Origin: CAIXZV01 sp963697365
GTDB lineage: Bacteria; Chloroflexota; Limnocylindria; Limnocylindrales; CSP1-4
Assembly (NCBI GenBank): GCA_963697365.1
Contig: CAVONT010000008.1
Span: forward strand, 193,918 to 257,917
Reading direction: 5' to 3'
DNA length: 64,000 nt
The notes below the pieces were generated by a model that ran no database searches, was not told the origin of the DNA, and saw nothing but the letters and a program-made list of their open reading frames with translations. Below are positions 1 to 7,799 of this stretch, piece after piece. The translations under genes were made by a program, and so were the position numbers. How positions within the stretch are numbered: the stretch's first letter is position 1; each line of letters opens with the position of its first letter.

Positions 1-1
1 C

Positions 2-439
2 GAGCGCCTCCTGGACCTGACCGACGCCCAGCTCGACATCCCCGCCGAGGCCGCAGGCGGCTGGTCCGGCCGGGACCTGCTGGGCCACATCATCCTGTGG
101 CAGGAGGCGGCGCTCGCCACCGCGAAGGAGCTGGCCGTCGGCCCGACCAGCCGGACCTTGGAGCGTCTCCAGGCGCTGTGGGCGGGTTCGCCCGAGGCAG
201 GTGACGAAATGAACGCCGCGGGCATCGCGCGCTTCCGGGCGATGCCGGCCGACGATGTGCGTGCGGCCTTCCGCTCGACTGCGGGGGAGTTGCGCGGCTA
301 CCTCACCGTGGTGCCGGAGGCGCGTTGGATCAAGGATGCGGGCCACCAGGAGTACTTCTTCGGCGAGCTGACGGAGCACTACGAGGAGCACCTCAAGGAG
401 CTCCAGGCGATCCTCGAGGCGACCGGGGACGCGGCGTGA
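2..439 (+). CDS. DinB-superfamily / ClbS-DfsB-like four-helix protein (5' truncated)
   Basis: The reading frame is open from base 2, so the N terminus lies outside the window; 145 residues are visible. The segment GGWSGRDLLGHIILWQEAAL and the later Trp/Tyr-rich helix fit the DinB/mycothiol-dependent isomerase and ClbS/DfsB-like fold, where His residues at helix ends bind a metal. The visible His are in LGHI, GHQEY and EHYEEHL. Such proteins act in thiol-dependent detoxification or DNA-damage protection, but the substrate cannot be read from sequence. The stop overlaps the GTG start of the next gene (GTGA), so the two are probably co-transcribed. The family call is by overall pattern only. Confidence 0.65.
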   Translation, partial: ERLLDLTDAQLDIPAEAAGGWSGRDLLGHIILWQEAALATAKELAVGPTSRTLERLQALWAGSPEAGDEMNAAGIARFRAMPADDVRAAFRSTAGELRGYLTVVPEARWIKDAGHQEYFFGELTEHYEEHLKELQAILEATGDAA

Positions 440-870
440 GCGACGCGCCCGGCGGCAACGGTCGCGTCCGCGAGGACGACCTGGACGACGGCGTGGATGA
501 CGACGATGCCCCGCTCGAAGAGGACGAGGCGGCCGCCGCGGCAGCTATTGCCGCAGCGGAGGTCGACGAGACGCTCGACGAGCGGATCGAGGCCGTGATC
601 GAGGACCTCGACCGCGTGGAGCGACATCGGGACGACGAGTCGGTCGGGTACGCCGTCGACGGGCGCCTGTTCGCCGTGCTCATGGAGGACGTCCTTGAGG
701 CGGCGCTGGACCCGGCCGTGGCGTCGGCGGCGCTGCGTACGCCGGATGTCATGCCGTCGAGCCGTGGCAAGGGCTGGATCGCCTTCACCCCCGAGTCAAT
801 CGACCGCTTCGCCCTCGACCGGGCCGAGGCCTGGATGCGGTCGGCGCACGGCCGCGCCGTGCGGACCTGA
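436..870 (+). CDS. hypothetical protein with acidic N terminus
   Basis: 144 residues from a GTG that overlaps the upstream stop by 4 nt. The first ~55 residues are low-complexity Asp/Glu/Ala. The C-terminal ~85 residues look folded, with a sequence like GYAVDGRLFAVLMEDVLEA, then a Pro-Ser-Ser-Arg-Gly-Lys-Gly-Trp-Ile turn and a helix ending WMRSAHGRA. This resembles small MmcQ/YjbR-like or luciferase-like (DUF5519) domains, but I do not recognise it securely. Coupling to the DinB-like gene suggests a shared role. A longer start in the same frame exists upstream but would run through the neighbouring coding region. Confidence 0.55.
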   Translation: MSDAPGGNGRVREDDLDDGVDDDDAPLEEDEAAAAAAIAAAEVDETLDERIEAVIEDLDRVERHRDDESVGYAVDGRLFAVLMEDVLEAALDPAVASAALRTPDVMPSSRGKGWIAFTPESIDRFALDRAEAWMRSAHGRAVRT

Positions 871-880
871 GGCCGGCGCG

Positions 881-2098
881 CTACCTCTCTGCAGCCGCCC
901 GCATGAGCCGGCGCGCGATGCTCCGTGGGAGTGCGTCCAGCCGTAGCAGCGGGGTGCTGAAGCGGCGGGCTCGTACCGGCGTGCGCATGCACGCCCGCAG
1001 GATGGGGCGCCAGCGCCGCTGCGGCACCCTGTCGAAGAGCGTCGGCTGAACCCGCCAGGCCGCCTCCACCATGCCCCAGAAGGAGGTGACCGCCGCCTCG
1101 TCCAAGCGATTCCAGTAGCTGAGCGTGGGCGCGACCAGCTCCTCGGCAATGGCAGCGCCGTTGCCGACCGCATCCGGAGGCACGCCCTCGATCAGATCGG
1201 CCAGCGCGCCGTGCATCGCCGGAAGGTCGGGATCGGCCGCGCGGACCGCGTGCCGGTACTGCGCGCCGAGGTCGGATCGCAGCAGGCGTTCGAAGTAGTG
1301 GGCCTCGAGGCGGCCTCGTGTGGTGGTGTCGTAGGCAGACGCGAACGCCTCCGCCGCAAGCGTGAATGCCACGGCCGCCATCCCGACGGCTTCCACCCCA
1401 ATTCTCGCAGAGTGCGTGCGCGCAGTTGTGATCGTGTCGATGGCCTCGGTCGGGCGGGGACGCCACCACTCGTACGCGAGGTCGTCGACGACAGCAATGT
1501 CGTCGCCGGCCCGTATCAGCGCCTGGAGCACCCACGGCTGATCGCCGAGCATCCGCCCCTCGAACCGGAGCCCCTCGGCGAGTGATCGGTGGAAGAGCTT
1601 GCCCGGCGGCCCGAGGTAGTACAGGAGGTCGGGATTGGCGGCGAGGGACTTGCGGCCGGGTTCGCGGATGTCCGGCTTGTCGTACAGGACCGGGTACCAC
1701 CAGCGATCACCGTCGGTGGAGATCCGCTGGCCGACGACAAGGCGCGCGGCCTGCTCGGTGGCCGCCCTGTGAAGCGCCGCGAGCGCTCCCGGTCGGAGCC
1801 GGTCATCGGCATCGACAAACGTGATCCAGTCGCCGCGAGCCCGGTCCAGGGCCAGGTTCCGCGCCGCTGACACGCCGGAGTTCACCTCCTGGCGGAGCAG
1901 CACGATGCGACTGTCCGCCGCGGCAAGCCGGTCGACCAGGTCGGCGGTGCCGTCGGTCGAACCATCATCGATGACCACGCACTCCAGGCGCACGCCGGCC
2001 TGCTCCAGGACCGAGGCCAAGGTGGGCCCAAGCGTCCTCTCGGCGTTGTAGGCCGGAATGATGACGGTGACCTGCGGAGCCGGGGCGAGTGGGAGCAT
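881..2098 (-). CDS. family 2 glycosyltransferase
   Basis: 405 residues from the ATG at 2098; the frame is open further upstream but the GT-A domain begins exactly at this Met. The N-terminal half is a classic GT2 domain: VTVIIPAYNAE (residues 10-20), the nucleotide-binding DDGSTDG (44-50), SGVSAARNLAL, and the metal-binding DADDR (96-100). The C-terminal ~200 residues are less conserved, with conserved-looking Trp/Arg patches (WWRPRP). GT2 enzymes transfer a sugar from NDP-sugar to cell-envelope or exopolysaccharide acceptors; the substrate is unknown. No membrane segment is evident. It lies downstream of thioredoxin on the same strand, separated by a hairpin, so it may have its own promoter. 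Confidence 0.88.
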   Translation of the reverse strand: MLPLAPAPQVTVIIPAYNAERTLGPTLASVLEQAGVRLECVVIDDGSTDGTADLVDRLAAADSRIVLLRQEVNSGVSAARNLALDRARGDWITFVDADDRLRPGALAALHRAATEQAARLVVGQRISTDGDRWWYPVLYDKPDIREPGRKSLAANPDLLYYLGPPGKLFHRSLAEGLRFEGRMLGDQPWVLQALIRAGDDIAVVDDLAYEWWRPRPTEAIDTITTARTHSARIGVEAVGMAAVAFTLAAEAFASAYDTTTRGRLEAHYFERLLRSDLGAQYRHAVRAADPDLPAMHGALADLIEGVPPDAVGNGAAIAEELVAPTLSYWNRLDEAAVTSFWGMVEAAWRVQPTLFDRVPQRRWRPILRACMRTPVRARRFSTPLLRLDALPRSIARRLMRAAAER

Positions 2099-2188
2099 CG
2101 GAAGGCAGGATACGTCCTGGCGCCTCGTGCGACCCGCCCGGCAGAGCCCTCGCTGCACACGGCCCCCACAAGCTCCCCGGACATGGAA

Positions 2189-2213
2189 CGACCCCGGCCG
2201 GTGGCCGGGGTCG
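2189..2213 (-). terminator. perfect 11-bp hairpin after trxA, possible terminator
   Basis: The left arm CGACCCCGGCC (2189-2199), a 3-nt loop GGT and the right arm GGCCGGGGTCG (2203-2213) form a perfect GC hairpin 26 bp beyond the thioredoxin stop codon. No T tract follows on the minus strand, so it may instead be a Rho-assisted or mRNA-stabilising structure. Confidence 0.5.
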
Positions 2214-2238
2214 CGGACGTGGCGGAGGGAGGCGGGAT

Positions 2239-2586
2239 CTAGTTGGCGGCCTCCGCGGCAGCCAGGGCCGTGAGGTTGAAGATCTGCTCGTACTGCTCTG
2301 CGGTGCGGAAACCCGGCAGGCCCTGGGGCTGCTGGCCCGGCTGGAAGAACGCGATCATCGGGATCGACATGATGCCGAACGACTGGGACAGGCCCGGGTT
2401 GGCGTCCACGTCCACCTTGACGATGTCGACGACTCCGTCGTACTTGGCGGCGAGCTTCTCCATCTCGGGGGCGACCATCTTGCACGGACCGCACCAGGCT
2501 GCCCAGAAGTCGACGATGACGGGCTTGTCGTTGTTGACCACCATCTCGACGAAGGTGGCGTCGGTTGCGTGCTTGATCTCCGCCAC
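2239..2586 (-). CDS. trxA: thioredoxin
   Basis: 115 residues, the normal thioredoxin length. The active-site WCGPC has redox cysteines C32 and C35, preceded by VIVDFWAA; the cis-proline loop is SIP (P76). It reduces disulfides in cytoplasmic proteins, recharged by thioredoxin reductase, which is not in the window. The C terminus is a short Ala-rich tail. It lies 48 bp downstream of the ArsR-type regulator on the same strand, so it is probably in that regulator's transcript; thioredoxin linked to ArsR suggests a redox or thiol-stress regulon. An ATG start with a purine-rich upstream stretch (ggagaaaggac on the minus strand) supports the chosen start. Confidence 0.96.
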   Translation of the reverse strand: MAEIKHATDATFVEMVVNNDKPVIVDFWAAWCGPCKMVAPEMEKLAAKYDGVVDIVKVDVDANPGLSQSFGIMSIPMIAFFQPGQQPQGLPGFRTAEQYEQIFNLTALAAAEAAN

Positions 2587-2634
2587 GAGGCGAGTCCTTT
2601 CTCCGGCCGGGCCGGACGAGCGACAGGTGCCCGG

Positions 2635-2934
2635 CTAGCGGGCGATGTCCTGGAGTAGCTGGTATGCCTCGAGGACCTTCGGGTCGGCGAGGCGGTAGAA
2701 GACGGTGCTCCCGTCACGGCGGGCCGTGACGAGGCCTGCGGAGCGCAGCACCGCGAGGTGCTGGCTCATGTTCGGGACCTGACAGCTCACCCGTGCGGCG
2801 AGGTCGCCGACGGACGCCTCGCCGCCTGCGAGCGACTCCAGGACGCACAGGCGCTTGGGGTCCCCGAGGGCGCGGGCGACGGCCGCGAATCGGATCCGCT
2901 CGTCGTCGCTGCTGCTGATGGTCGTATCGATCAC
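2635..2934 (-). CDS. ArsR/SmtB-family transcriptional regulator
   Basis: 99 residues, standard for ArsR winged-helix repressors. It has ALGDPKRLCVLESLAGGEASVGDLAARVSCQVPNMSQHLAVLRSAGLV (the HTH, about residues 22-70) and the wing RRDGSTVFYRLAD. Cysteines at CVLES and VSCQVP are candidate metal or thiol sensors, but the classic ELCVCDL motif is absent. The GTG start at 2934 sits only 6 nt after a GATACT -10 box, so the mRNA is probably leaderless. It lies upstream of trxA on the same strand and likely controls it and itself. Confidence 0.9.
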   Translation of the reverse strand: MIDTTISSSDDERIRFAAVARALGDPKRLCVLESLAGGEASVGDLAARVSCQVPNMSQHLAVLRSAGLVTARRDGSTVFYRLADPKVLEAYQLLQDIAR

Positions 2935-2940
2935 GCGCCG

Positions 2941-2969
2941 AGTATCTCATTGTTTGCGCAAGGACGCAA
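2941..2969 (-). promoter_or_regulatory. sigma70-type promoter of the arsR-trxA unit
   Basis: On the minus strand TTGCGT (2969-2964), a 17-nt spacer and GATACT (2946-2941) match -35/-10 boxes. The spacer contains TTGCGCAA, an 8-bp palindrome that could be the repressor half-site. The start codon of the ArsR gene begins 6 nt after the -10, implying a leaderless message. Confidence 0.6.
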
Positions 2970-3004
2970 GTCCGTCCTGCAGCCCCGGGGGCATACTGCC
3001 GCGC

Positions 3005-4021
3005 ATGACCCGCTCGCCGATCTCGCTCGCCGCCATCACCGCGACCCGAGGCCAGCTGGCCGGCCGGGTCCACCGCACGCCGCTCCTGTCGTCGTCGACG
3101 GCTGCCCGGGTCGCGGGGGAGGCATCCGGCGTCCGGCTGGCGGATGACCGCCTGTACCTCAAGGCGGAGCATCTCCAGAAGACGGGCTCGTTCAAGCCCC
3201 GGGCGGCGCTGGCGCGGATCGCCTCGCTGACCACCGAGGAGCGACGCCATGGGGCGATCACGATCAGCGCGGGCAACGCCGGCCAGGCGTACGCGTGGGC
3301 CGCGCGCGAGGCAGGTGTGCCGATGACGGTCGTGATGCCGGCCGCCGCTGTCGCGTCCAAGGTGGCGGCGTGCCGCGACTACGGGGCGAACGTGGTCCTG
3401 CACGGAGCGCACGTCGGCGAGGCCATGGCCCACATGGAGATGCTGCGCGAGGAGCGGAGCCTGACCCTCGTCCACCCGTACGACGACCCGGAGGTCCTGC
3501 TGGGCAACGGTTCGTGCGGGCTGGAGATCCTCGAGGACCTGCCCGATGTCGATGTCGTGGTCATCGCGGTGGGCGGCGGCGGGCTCGTCGGTGGTGTGAC
3601 GGTGGCCGTACGCGAGACGCGCCCGAAGATCAGGGTGTACGGCGTGGAGCCCGTCGGATCCGACTGCCTCCGCCAGGCGCTCGAGACCGGCGTGCCGGTG
3701 CGGATCACGCCGGTCAGCATCGCCGACGGCCTCAACGGCCCGATCGCCGGCGTGCATGCGCTGAGCGTCGCCCGACGCTATCTCGAGGACGTGGTCCTCG
3801 TCGACGACGCGACGATCCTCGCCGGGCTCCGCTTCGCCGTGGAGCGCCTCAAGCAGGTGCTCGAACCCGCGGGTGCGGCTGCGCTCGCCGCCGTGCTGTC
3901 GGGAGCGGTCCCGCTCCGGACCGGGGATCGCGTGGCCGTGATCCTGTCGGGTGGCAACGTCGCCACCGAGCGCCTGGGCGAGCTGCTGGGACAGGCTGCG
4001 CCGATCGCGGTCCGCCGCTGA
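3005..4021 (+). CDS. threonine/serine dehydratase (PLP fold type II)
   Basis: 338 residues. The PLP lysine is in KTGSFKPR (K64); SAGNAGQAYAW binds the substrate carboxylate; GGGGLVGG (about 190) and the SGGNV stretch near the C terminus hold the phosphate and pyridine nitrogen. This is the threonine ammonia-lyase / serine dehydratase family, making 2-oxobutanoate or pyruvate plus ammonia. There is no C-terminal ACT domain, so it resembles the catabolic or short biosynthetic forms rather than long IlvA; serine racemase is an alternative. The ATG is preceded by CATACT at 7 nt, a leaderless signature, and the stop overlaps the next start (tgATGg). Confidence 0.88.
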   Translation: MTRSPISLAAITATRGQLAGRVHRTPLLSSSTAARVAGEASGVRLADDRLYLKAEHLQKTGSFKPRAALARIASLTTEERRHGAITISAGNAGQAYAWAAREAGVPMTVVMPAAAVASKVAACRDYGANVVLHGAHVGEAMAHMEMLREERSLTLVHPYDDPEVLLGNGSCGLEILEDLPDVDVVVIAVGGGGLVGGVTVAVRETRPKIRVYGVEPVGSDCLRQALETGVPVRITPVSIADGLNGPIAGVHALSVARRYLEDVVLVDDATILAGLRFAVERLKQVLEPAGAAALAAVLSGAVPLRTGDRVAVILSGGNVATERLGELLGQAAPIAVRR

Positions 4022-5175
4022 TGGCCGCTGCGGGGGAGGCCGGCAGCGGGCTCCCGGTGCCGCCTGGCGCTCCTCCACCATCGCCGGACAGCGCCCGGTT
4101 CACCTTCGACGGGGCCTTCGTCGGGCCGATCCTTCCGCCCCCGCCGCCGCTGCCTCCGCAGGCACCTGCGGGCCGGCCGGTTGCTGCCGACGTCCTCGCG
4201 ATCCCGCTGGGCATCCGGGACCTGCTCCGCCAGGCACTCGATCTCCTCACCCGATCCGACAACGGCCTGCGTGCGGCGTCGTTCTACATCGGTCTGATGA
4301 TGCTGGTGACCGTCGGACCCGCCGTCGTGCTGGTGGCCGTCGGTGTGATCGAGGGCGGCGCGCTGATGGATGGTGGCGGGGGTATGCCTGCCTGGATCCC
4401 GTGGGCGATGCTGGCGGCGATCCCGGCGTACCTGGGGTACGTCGGTGCGGCCACGGAGGCGCGCACGATGGCCACGGCGGTCATCGGCGGGCGCATCGAG
4501 GGACGGCCGCTGCGCCTGCGGGAATCGATCGCGGTGTCGCGACGCCGGTTCTGGCGGGTGCTCGGCGTGCAGCTCGTGCTCGGGGTGCTGAGCGCGGCCG
4601 TGAGCTTCGTCGCGACGTTCGCGCTCCTCGCGCTCCTGGGCCCGGTCCTGTTCATCAGCGATGGCCTCTCGCTGCTCATCGCCCTCGTGGTCGGCATGCC
4701 GTTCGTGTACGCCCCCGCCGGCGTCGTGCTGGGTGAGGTGGGCGTCGGCGATGCCATCGGGCGCTCGTTCCGGCTCGTCCGGTCACGCAAGCGCCTCGCG
4801 GTGGTCATCACGCTGTTCGGCGTGTTCGGGCAGTTCATCGTGGTGTTCGGCTTGAGCGCCGGTCTCGATCTCGTCCTGCGCGCGGTCGAAGGATCCGGCC
4901 TGACCGTGGAGTTCCCGTCGGCTCTCGTGGTGCCGATCGCCGCCGCCCTCGTCTTCGCGCTGGGGACGCTCACGTTCATCGTCGAGGCGATCGCCGCAGC
5001 GCCGGCGGTCCATGCGTTCGCGGCACTGACGCACTACACGCGTGGTCTCGAGATCGGGCGCGAGCAGCCGGTCGATGGCCGCCGCCCGTGGGATCCATGG
5101 TTCACGAAGGGCCTCGCGGCATGCGCAGTCACGGGGTTCGTCGCGCTCGTGGGCGGGCTGCTGTCGCTCGGCTGA
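4021..5175 (+). CDS. polytopic membrane protein, proline-rich N terminus
   Basis: 384 residues starting at an ATG that overlaps the dehydratase stop by one base. Residues ~10-50 are rich in Pro (PPPPPLPPQ), followed by about six hydrophobic segments: around FYIGLMMLVTVGPAVVLVAVGVI, IPWAMLAAIPAYLGYVGAA, VLGVQLVLGVLSAAVSFVAT, a long one in the middle, then LAVVITLFGVFGQFIVVFGLSAG, and the C terminus. The pattern resembles the glycerophosphoryl-diester-phosphodiesterase membrane-domain / DUF975-like families (ISVSRRRFWRVLG and GVGDAIGRSFRLVR segments repeat that style). Function is unknown. It is likely co-expressed with the dehydratase. Confidence 0.8.
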   Translation: MAAAGEAGSGLPVPPGAPPPSPDSARFTFDGAFVGPILPPPPPLPPQAPAGRPVAADVLAIPLGIRDLLRQALDLLTRSDNGLRAASFYIGLMMLVTVGPAVVLVAVGVIEGGALMDGGGGMPAWIPWAMLAAIPAYLGYVGAATEARTMATAVIGGRIEGRPLRLRESIAVSRRRFWRVLGVQLVLGVLSAAVSFVATFALLALLGPVLFISDGLSLLIALVVGMPFVYAPAGVVLGEVGVGDAIGRSFRLVRSRKRLAVVITLFGVFGQFIVVFGLSAGLDLVLRAVEGSGLTVEFPSALVVPIAAALVFALGTLTFIVEAIAAAPAVHAFAALTHYTRGLEIGREQPVDGRRPWDPWFTKGLAACAVTGFVALVGGLLSLG

Positions 5176-5220
5176 TGCGCGCCCGCTTGTCTCGCCTGGC
5201 GTCGCAGCAGGGCGCCGCGA

Positions 5221-5637
5221 TCAGTCGATGCCCAGCTCGGCCAGGCGTCCCTCGTCGTCGATCCCGAGCGCGTGCGCGAGCTCGTGGAGGATCGTGATCC
5301 GCACCTCGTCGGCGAGGTCCTCGGGGTCCGGGAAGTCCTCCTCCAGCGGCAGCCGGAAGATCACGATCCGCTCCGGCTCGAAGACGTCGCCCCAGGAGTA
5401 GAGCGCGTCGACGGGCGGCTGGTAGATGCCGTAGAGGGTGTCGTCCGGCTCGAGGCCCTCGGCCCGCAGGAGATCGGGTGACGGCTCGTCCGCGATGATG
5501 ATCGCCATCCGGGCGAGCTCCTCGCGGAAGGGCGACGGGATGCCCGCGATCGCCCGGTCGACGAGCCGGTCGAACCGGTCGTGCCGGGCACGCGGCAGGC
5601 GGCTGGAGGTCCGGGATCCCCTGGGGCGCTTCACCAT
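5221..5637 (-). CDS. zincin-like metallopeptidase (DUF1025 / MPN-like, PF06262 type)
   Basis: 138 residues, the usual length for this family of small predicted zinc proteases. The zinc motif HELAHALGID gives H118, E119 and H122 with D127 as likely third ligand; the LYGIYQPP and VDEVRITILHEL blocks are family hallmarks. No signal peptide, so probably cytoplasmic. It is transcribed divergently from the alpha/beta hydrolase with only 20 bp between start codons, where -10-like hexamers for both directions overlap. Confidence 0.88.
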   Translation of the reverse strand: MVKRPRGSRTSSRLPRARHDRFDRLVDRAIAGIPSPFREELARMAIIIADEPSPDLLRAEGLEPDDTLYGIYQPPVDALYSWGDVFEPERIVIFRLPLEEDFPDPEDLADEVRITILHELAHALGIDDEGRLAELGID

Positions 5638-5644
5638 GGCGTCC

Positions 5645-5651
5645 TATCCTA
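5645..5651. promoter_or_regulatory. overlapping divergent -10 elements
   Basis: TATCCT (5645-5650) lies 7 nt before the + strand ATG at 5658. Its complement-side TAGGAT (5651-5646) lies 8 nt before the minus-strand ATG at 5637. Both genes would make leaderless mRNAs from overlapping promoters, so the two transcription starts probably compete. Confidence 0.5.
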
Positions 5652-5657
5652 GCCGCC

Positions 5658-6614
5658 ATGAGCGCTGATGCCGCCTCGCCGCTGCTGCCGTGGGCGCCCG
5701 ACGTGACCCTGGCGCCACCGCCGGACGCGGACCGGGAGCCCGAGGGGTACGTGGTCACGGCGGATGACGGCACACGGATCCACTTCCTCGACTGGGGCGG
5801 ACCCGCCGATGGGGGCGGGGGACCTGGCGTGCTGCTGCTGCCCGGCCTCGTCCAGCCTGCCTGGACGTGGGCACCCGTGGCGCGACGGCTCGCGGCGGTC
5901 CGGCGGGTGGTCGTGGCGGATCTGCGCGGCCAGGGCCTGTCGGACGCGCCGATGACGGGCTACGACCTGGACACCCTCGCCGCTGACGCCGTTGCGGTCG
6001 CGGAGGGATCCGGGGTGCTCCGCCCCGGCGGGCGCGTCGTCGCTGCCGGCCTCGGGTTCGGTGCGCTCGTCGCAGCCGGCGCGGCGCGCACGCTCGGCGA
6101 CCGGTGCGCGGGCCTCGTCCTCGTGGACGGCGGCTGGGAGCGGATCGAGACCGTCACCGACCTGGACGTGGACGAGTTCCTGCGCGGCCTCGACGAGCCC
6201 CCGGAGGTGCTGCGCACGATGGACGCCTTCATCGCGGACCGGCGCGCCTTCGACCCGGCCACCTTCGACCGGGACCAGGAGCGCGCGGCGCTCGACGCGG
6301 TCGTCGAGACGGCGGCCGGTCACGTGGTCCGCGCGGTGCGGCCGCACGTCGTCTCGGCGCTGGTGCGGACGATGTTCGGATGGGATCCCGCTGCCGCCGA
6401 CGGGCTCCCTGCGGTGGCGGCTCCGGTGGCGGCGCTCGTCGCGCTGGGCACGGGCGACGTCGAGATCCGGCTGGCCGAGCTGCGGAGGGCCGCGCACGCC
6501 CGGGCTGCGGCGGGACACGGGTCAGTCCGGGTCAGCGGGTTCCCGGGCGTCGCCCACAACCTCCCGCGCTACCGGCCCGCCGACGTGACTGCGTCGATCC
6601 TGGAAGCGGGCTGA
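5658..6614 (+). CDS. alpha/beta-hydrolase-fold protein lacking the nucleophile serine
   Basis: 318 residues with the alpha/beta-hydrolase pattern: VLLLPGLVQPAWTWAPVARRLA (oxyanion loop), VVVADLRGQGLSD, LDTLAADAVAVAEG, and the C-terminal GVAHNLPRYRP carrying the base His. The nucleophile elbow, normally G-x-S-x-G, reads G131-L-G133-F-G135, so Gly replaces the catalytic Ser; the codons are clean and in frame. It may be a non-hydrolytic member, for example a binding protein or a cofactor-free dioxygenase-like fold. It is divergent from the small zincin gene and followed 26 bp later by folE. Confidence 0.82.
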   Translation: MSADAASPLLPWAPDVTLAPPPDADREPEGYVVTADDGTRIHFLDWGGPADGGGGPGVLLLPGLVQPAWTWAPVARRLAAVRRVVVADLRGQGLSDAPMTGYDLDTLAADAVAVAEGSGVLRPGGRVVAAGLGFGALVAAGAARTLGDRCAGLVLVDGGWERIETVTDLDVDEFLRGLDEPPEVLRTMDAFIADRRAFDPATFDRDQERAALDAVVETAAGHVVRAVRPHVVSALVRTMFGWDPAAADGLPAVAAPVAALVALGTGDVEIRLAELRRAAHARAAAGHGSVRVSGFPGVAHNLPRYRPADVTASILEAG

Positions 6615-6640
6615 CCGCCGGGGCGTACCATCTCGAGACC

Positions 6641-7348
6641 ATGACCGAGCCTGCCGACCACCGCGACCTGCCCGAGACCGTCCGCCGTATCGTCGACGAG
6701 ATAGAGCACGATGTCGACGATGACGCCGAGCCCATGCTCGCGACGCCGGCAGGGCCGGCCCCCGCGGGCGGCATCGAACAGGCGGGCGGCATCGAGCAGG
6801 CGGTCCGCCGGATCCTGCTCGAGATCGGCGAGGACCCGACCCGAGAGGGCCTGAGGGCGACGCCGGACCGCATGCACCGCATGTACCACGAGCTCACGGC
6901 CGGCTACCACGTGGACCCGGAGCGGCTCGTCAACGGCGCGATCTTCAACGTCGGCTACAGCGAGATGGTCGTCGTCAAGGACATCACGTTCTACTCGCTG
7001 TGCGAGCACCACCTGCTGCCGTTCTTCGGCACCGCGCACGTCGCGTACGTGCCGGACGGTCGGGTCATCGGGCTCTCGAAGATCCCGCGGATCGTCGAGA
7101 TGTACGCCCGCCGCCTCCAGGTCCAGGAGCGCATGACCCAGCAGATCGCGGACTTCCTGATGGAGACGCTGGAGCCGAAGGGCGTCGGCGTGGTGATCGA
7201 GGCGACGCACCTGTGCGCCGCCATGCGCGGGGTCCAGAAGCCGGGCACCGTGATGACGACCGCGGCCGTGCTCGGCCTGTTCCGCCGCAACGACAAGACC
7301 CGTTCCGAGTTCTTCGCGCACATCGGGCGCCGCGCACCCGGGGCATGA
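6641..7348 (+). CDS. folE: GTP cyclohydrolase I
   Basis: 235 residues. The catalytic core matches FolE: SLCEHHLLPFFG with zinc ligands C121 and a following His, and HLCAAMRG with C192; GLSKIPRIVEMYARRLQVQERMT and the QKPGTVMTT block are also diagnostic. It converts GTP to 7,8-dihydroneopterin triphosphate for folate or pterin synthesis, as a cytoplasmic homodecamer. The first ~55 residues are a poorly conserved acidic extension with a duplicated GGIEQA. The ATG at 6641 is 9 nt after a TACCAT hexamer; a long upstream extension of the frame overlaps the hydrolase gene and is not used. Confidence 0.96.
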   Translation: MTEPADHRDLPETVRRIVDEIEHDVDDDAEPMLATPAGPAPAGGIEQAGGIEQAVRRILLEIGEDPTREGLRATPDRMHRMYHELTAGYHVDPERLVNGAIFNVGYSEMVVVKDITFYSLCEHHLLPFFGTAHVAYVPDGRVIGLSKIPRIVEMYARRLQVQERMTQQIADFLMETLEPKGVGVVIEATHLCAAMRGVQKPGTVMTTAAVLGLFRRNDKTRSEFFAHIGRRAPGA

Positions 7349-7379
7349 CAACCGCGCGCCGCCGTGCTCCGCGGGGTTC

Positions 7380-7385
7380 TACAAT
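7380..7385 (+). promoter_or_regulatory. -10 element of the B12-mutase operon (leaderless)
   Basis: TACAAT lies 6 nt before the ATG at 7392. This is one of about twelve genes in the window with the same arrangement. No convincing -35 box is visible. Confidence 0.5.
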
Positions 7386-7391
7386 CCCGCC

Positions 7392-7799
7392 ATGACCGAC
7401 CGACCGCTCAAGGTGCTGATCGCCAAGCCAGGCCTCGACGGCCATGACCGTGGGGCCAAGGTCCTCGCCCGCGGCCTGCGGGACGAGGGCTTCGAGGTCG
7501 TCTACACCGGGCTCCGCCAGACCCCCGAGATGATCGTGACCGCCGCCCTGCAGGAGGATGTCGACGTCGTCGGCCTGTCCATCCTGTCCGGTGCTCACAT
7601 GACCCTGGTGCCGAGGGTCTGCGCCCAACTGCAGGAGCGCGGCCTCGACGACGTGCTGGTCACCGTGGGCGGGATCATCCCGGACGACGACATCGAGCCG
7701 CTCAAGGCGGCCGGGGTGGCCGGGGTCTTCGGACCCGGGACGACGATCCGCGAGGTGGCCGACTTCATCCGCGCGAACGCCCGACCGCGCGACGAGTGA
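7392..7799 (+). CDS. mcmA2: B12-binding small subunit of an acyl-CoA mutase
   Basis: 135 residues forming a stand-alone cobalamin-binding domain of the methylmalonyl-CoA mutase type. The base-off motif is D16-G-H18-D-R-G21 (H18 is the cobalt ligand); later GLSILSGAHM and VGGIIPDDD complete the Rossmann-like fold. Stand-alone subunits of this size pair with a separate catalytic chain in archaeal-type methylmalonyl-CoA, isobutyryl-CoA or 2-hydroxyisobutyryl-CoA mutases. The large subunit is not in the window, so substrate is open. The stop overlaps the next start (GTGA), tying it to MeaB. Confidence 0.92.
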   Translation: MTDRPLKVLIAKPGLDGHDRGAKVLARGLRDEGFEVVYTGLRQTPEMIVTAALQEDVDVVGLSILSGAHMTLVPRVCAQLQERGLDDVLVTVGGIIPDDDIEPLKAAGVAGVFGPGTTIREVADFIRANARPRDE

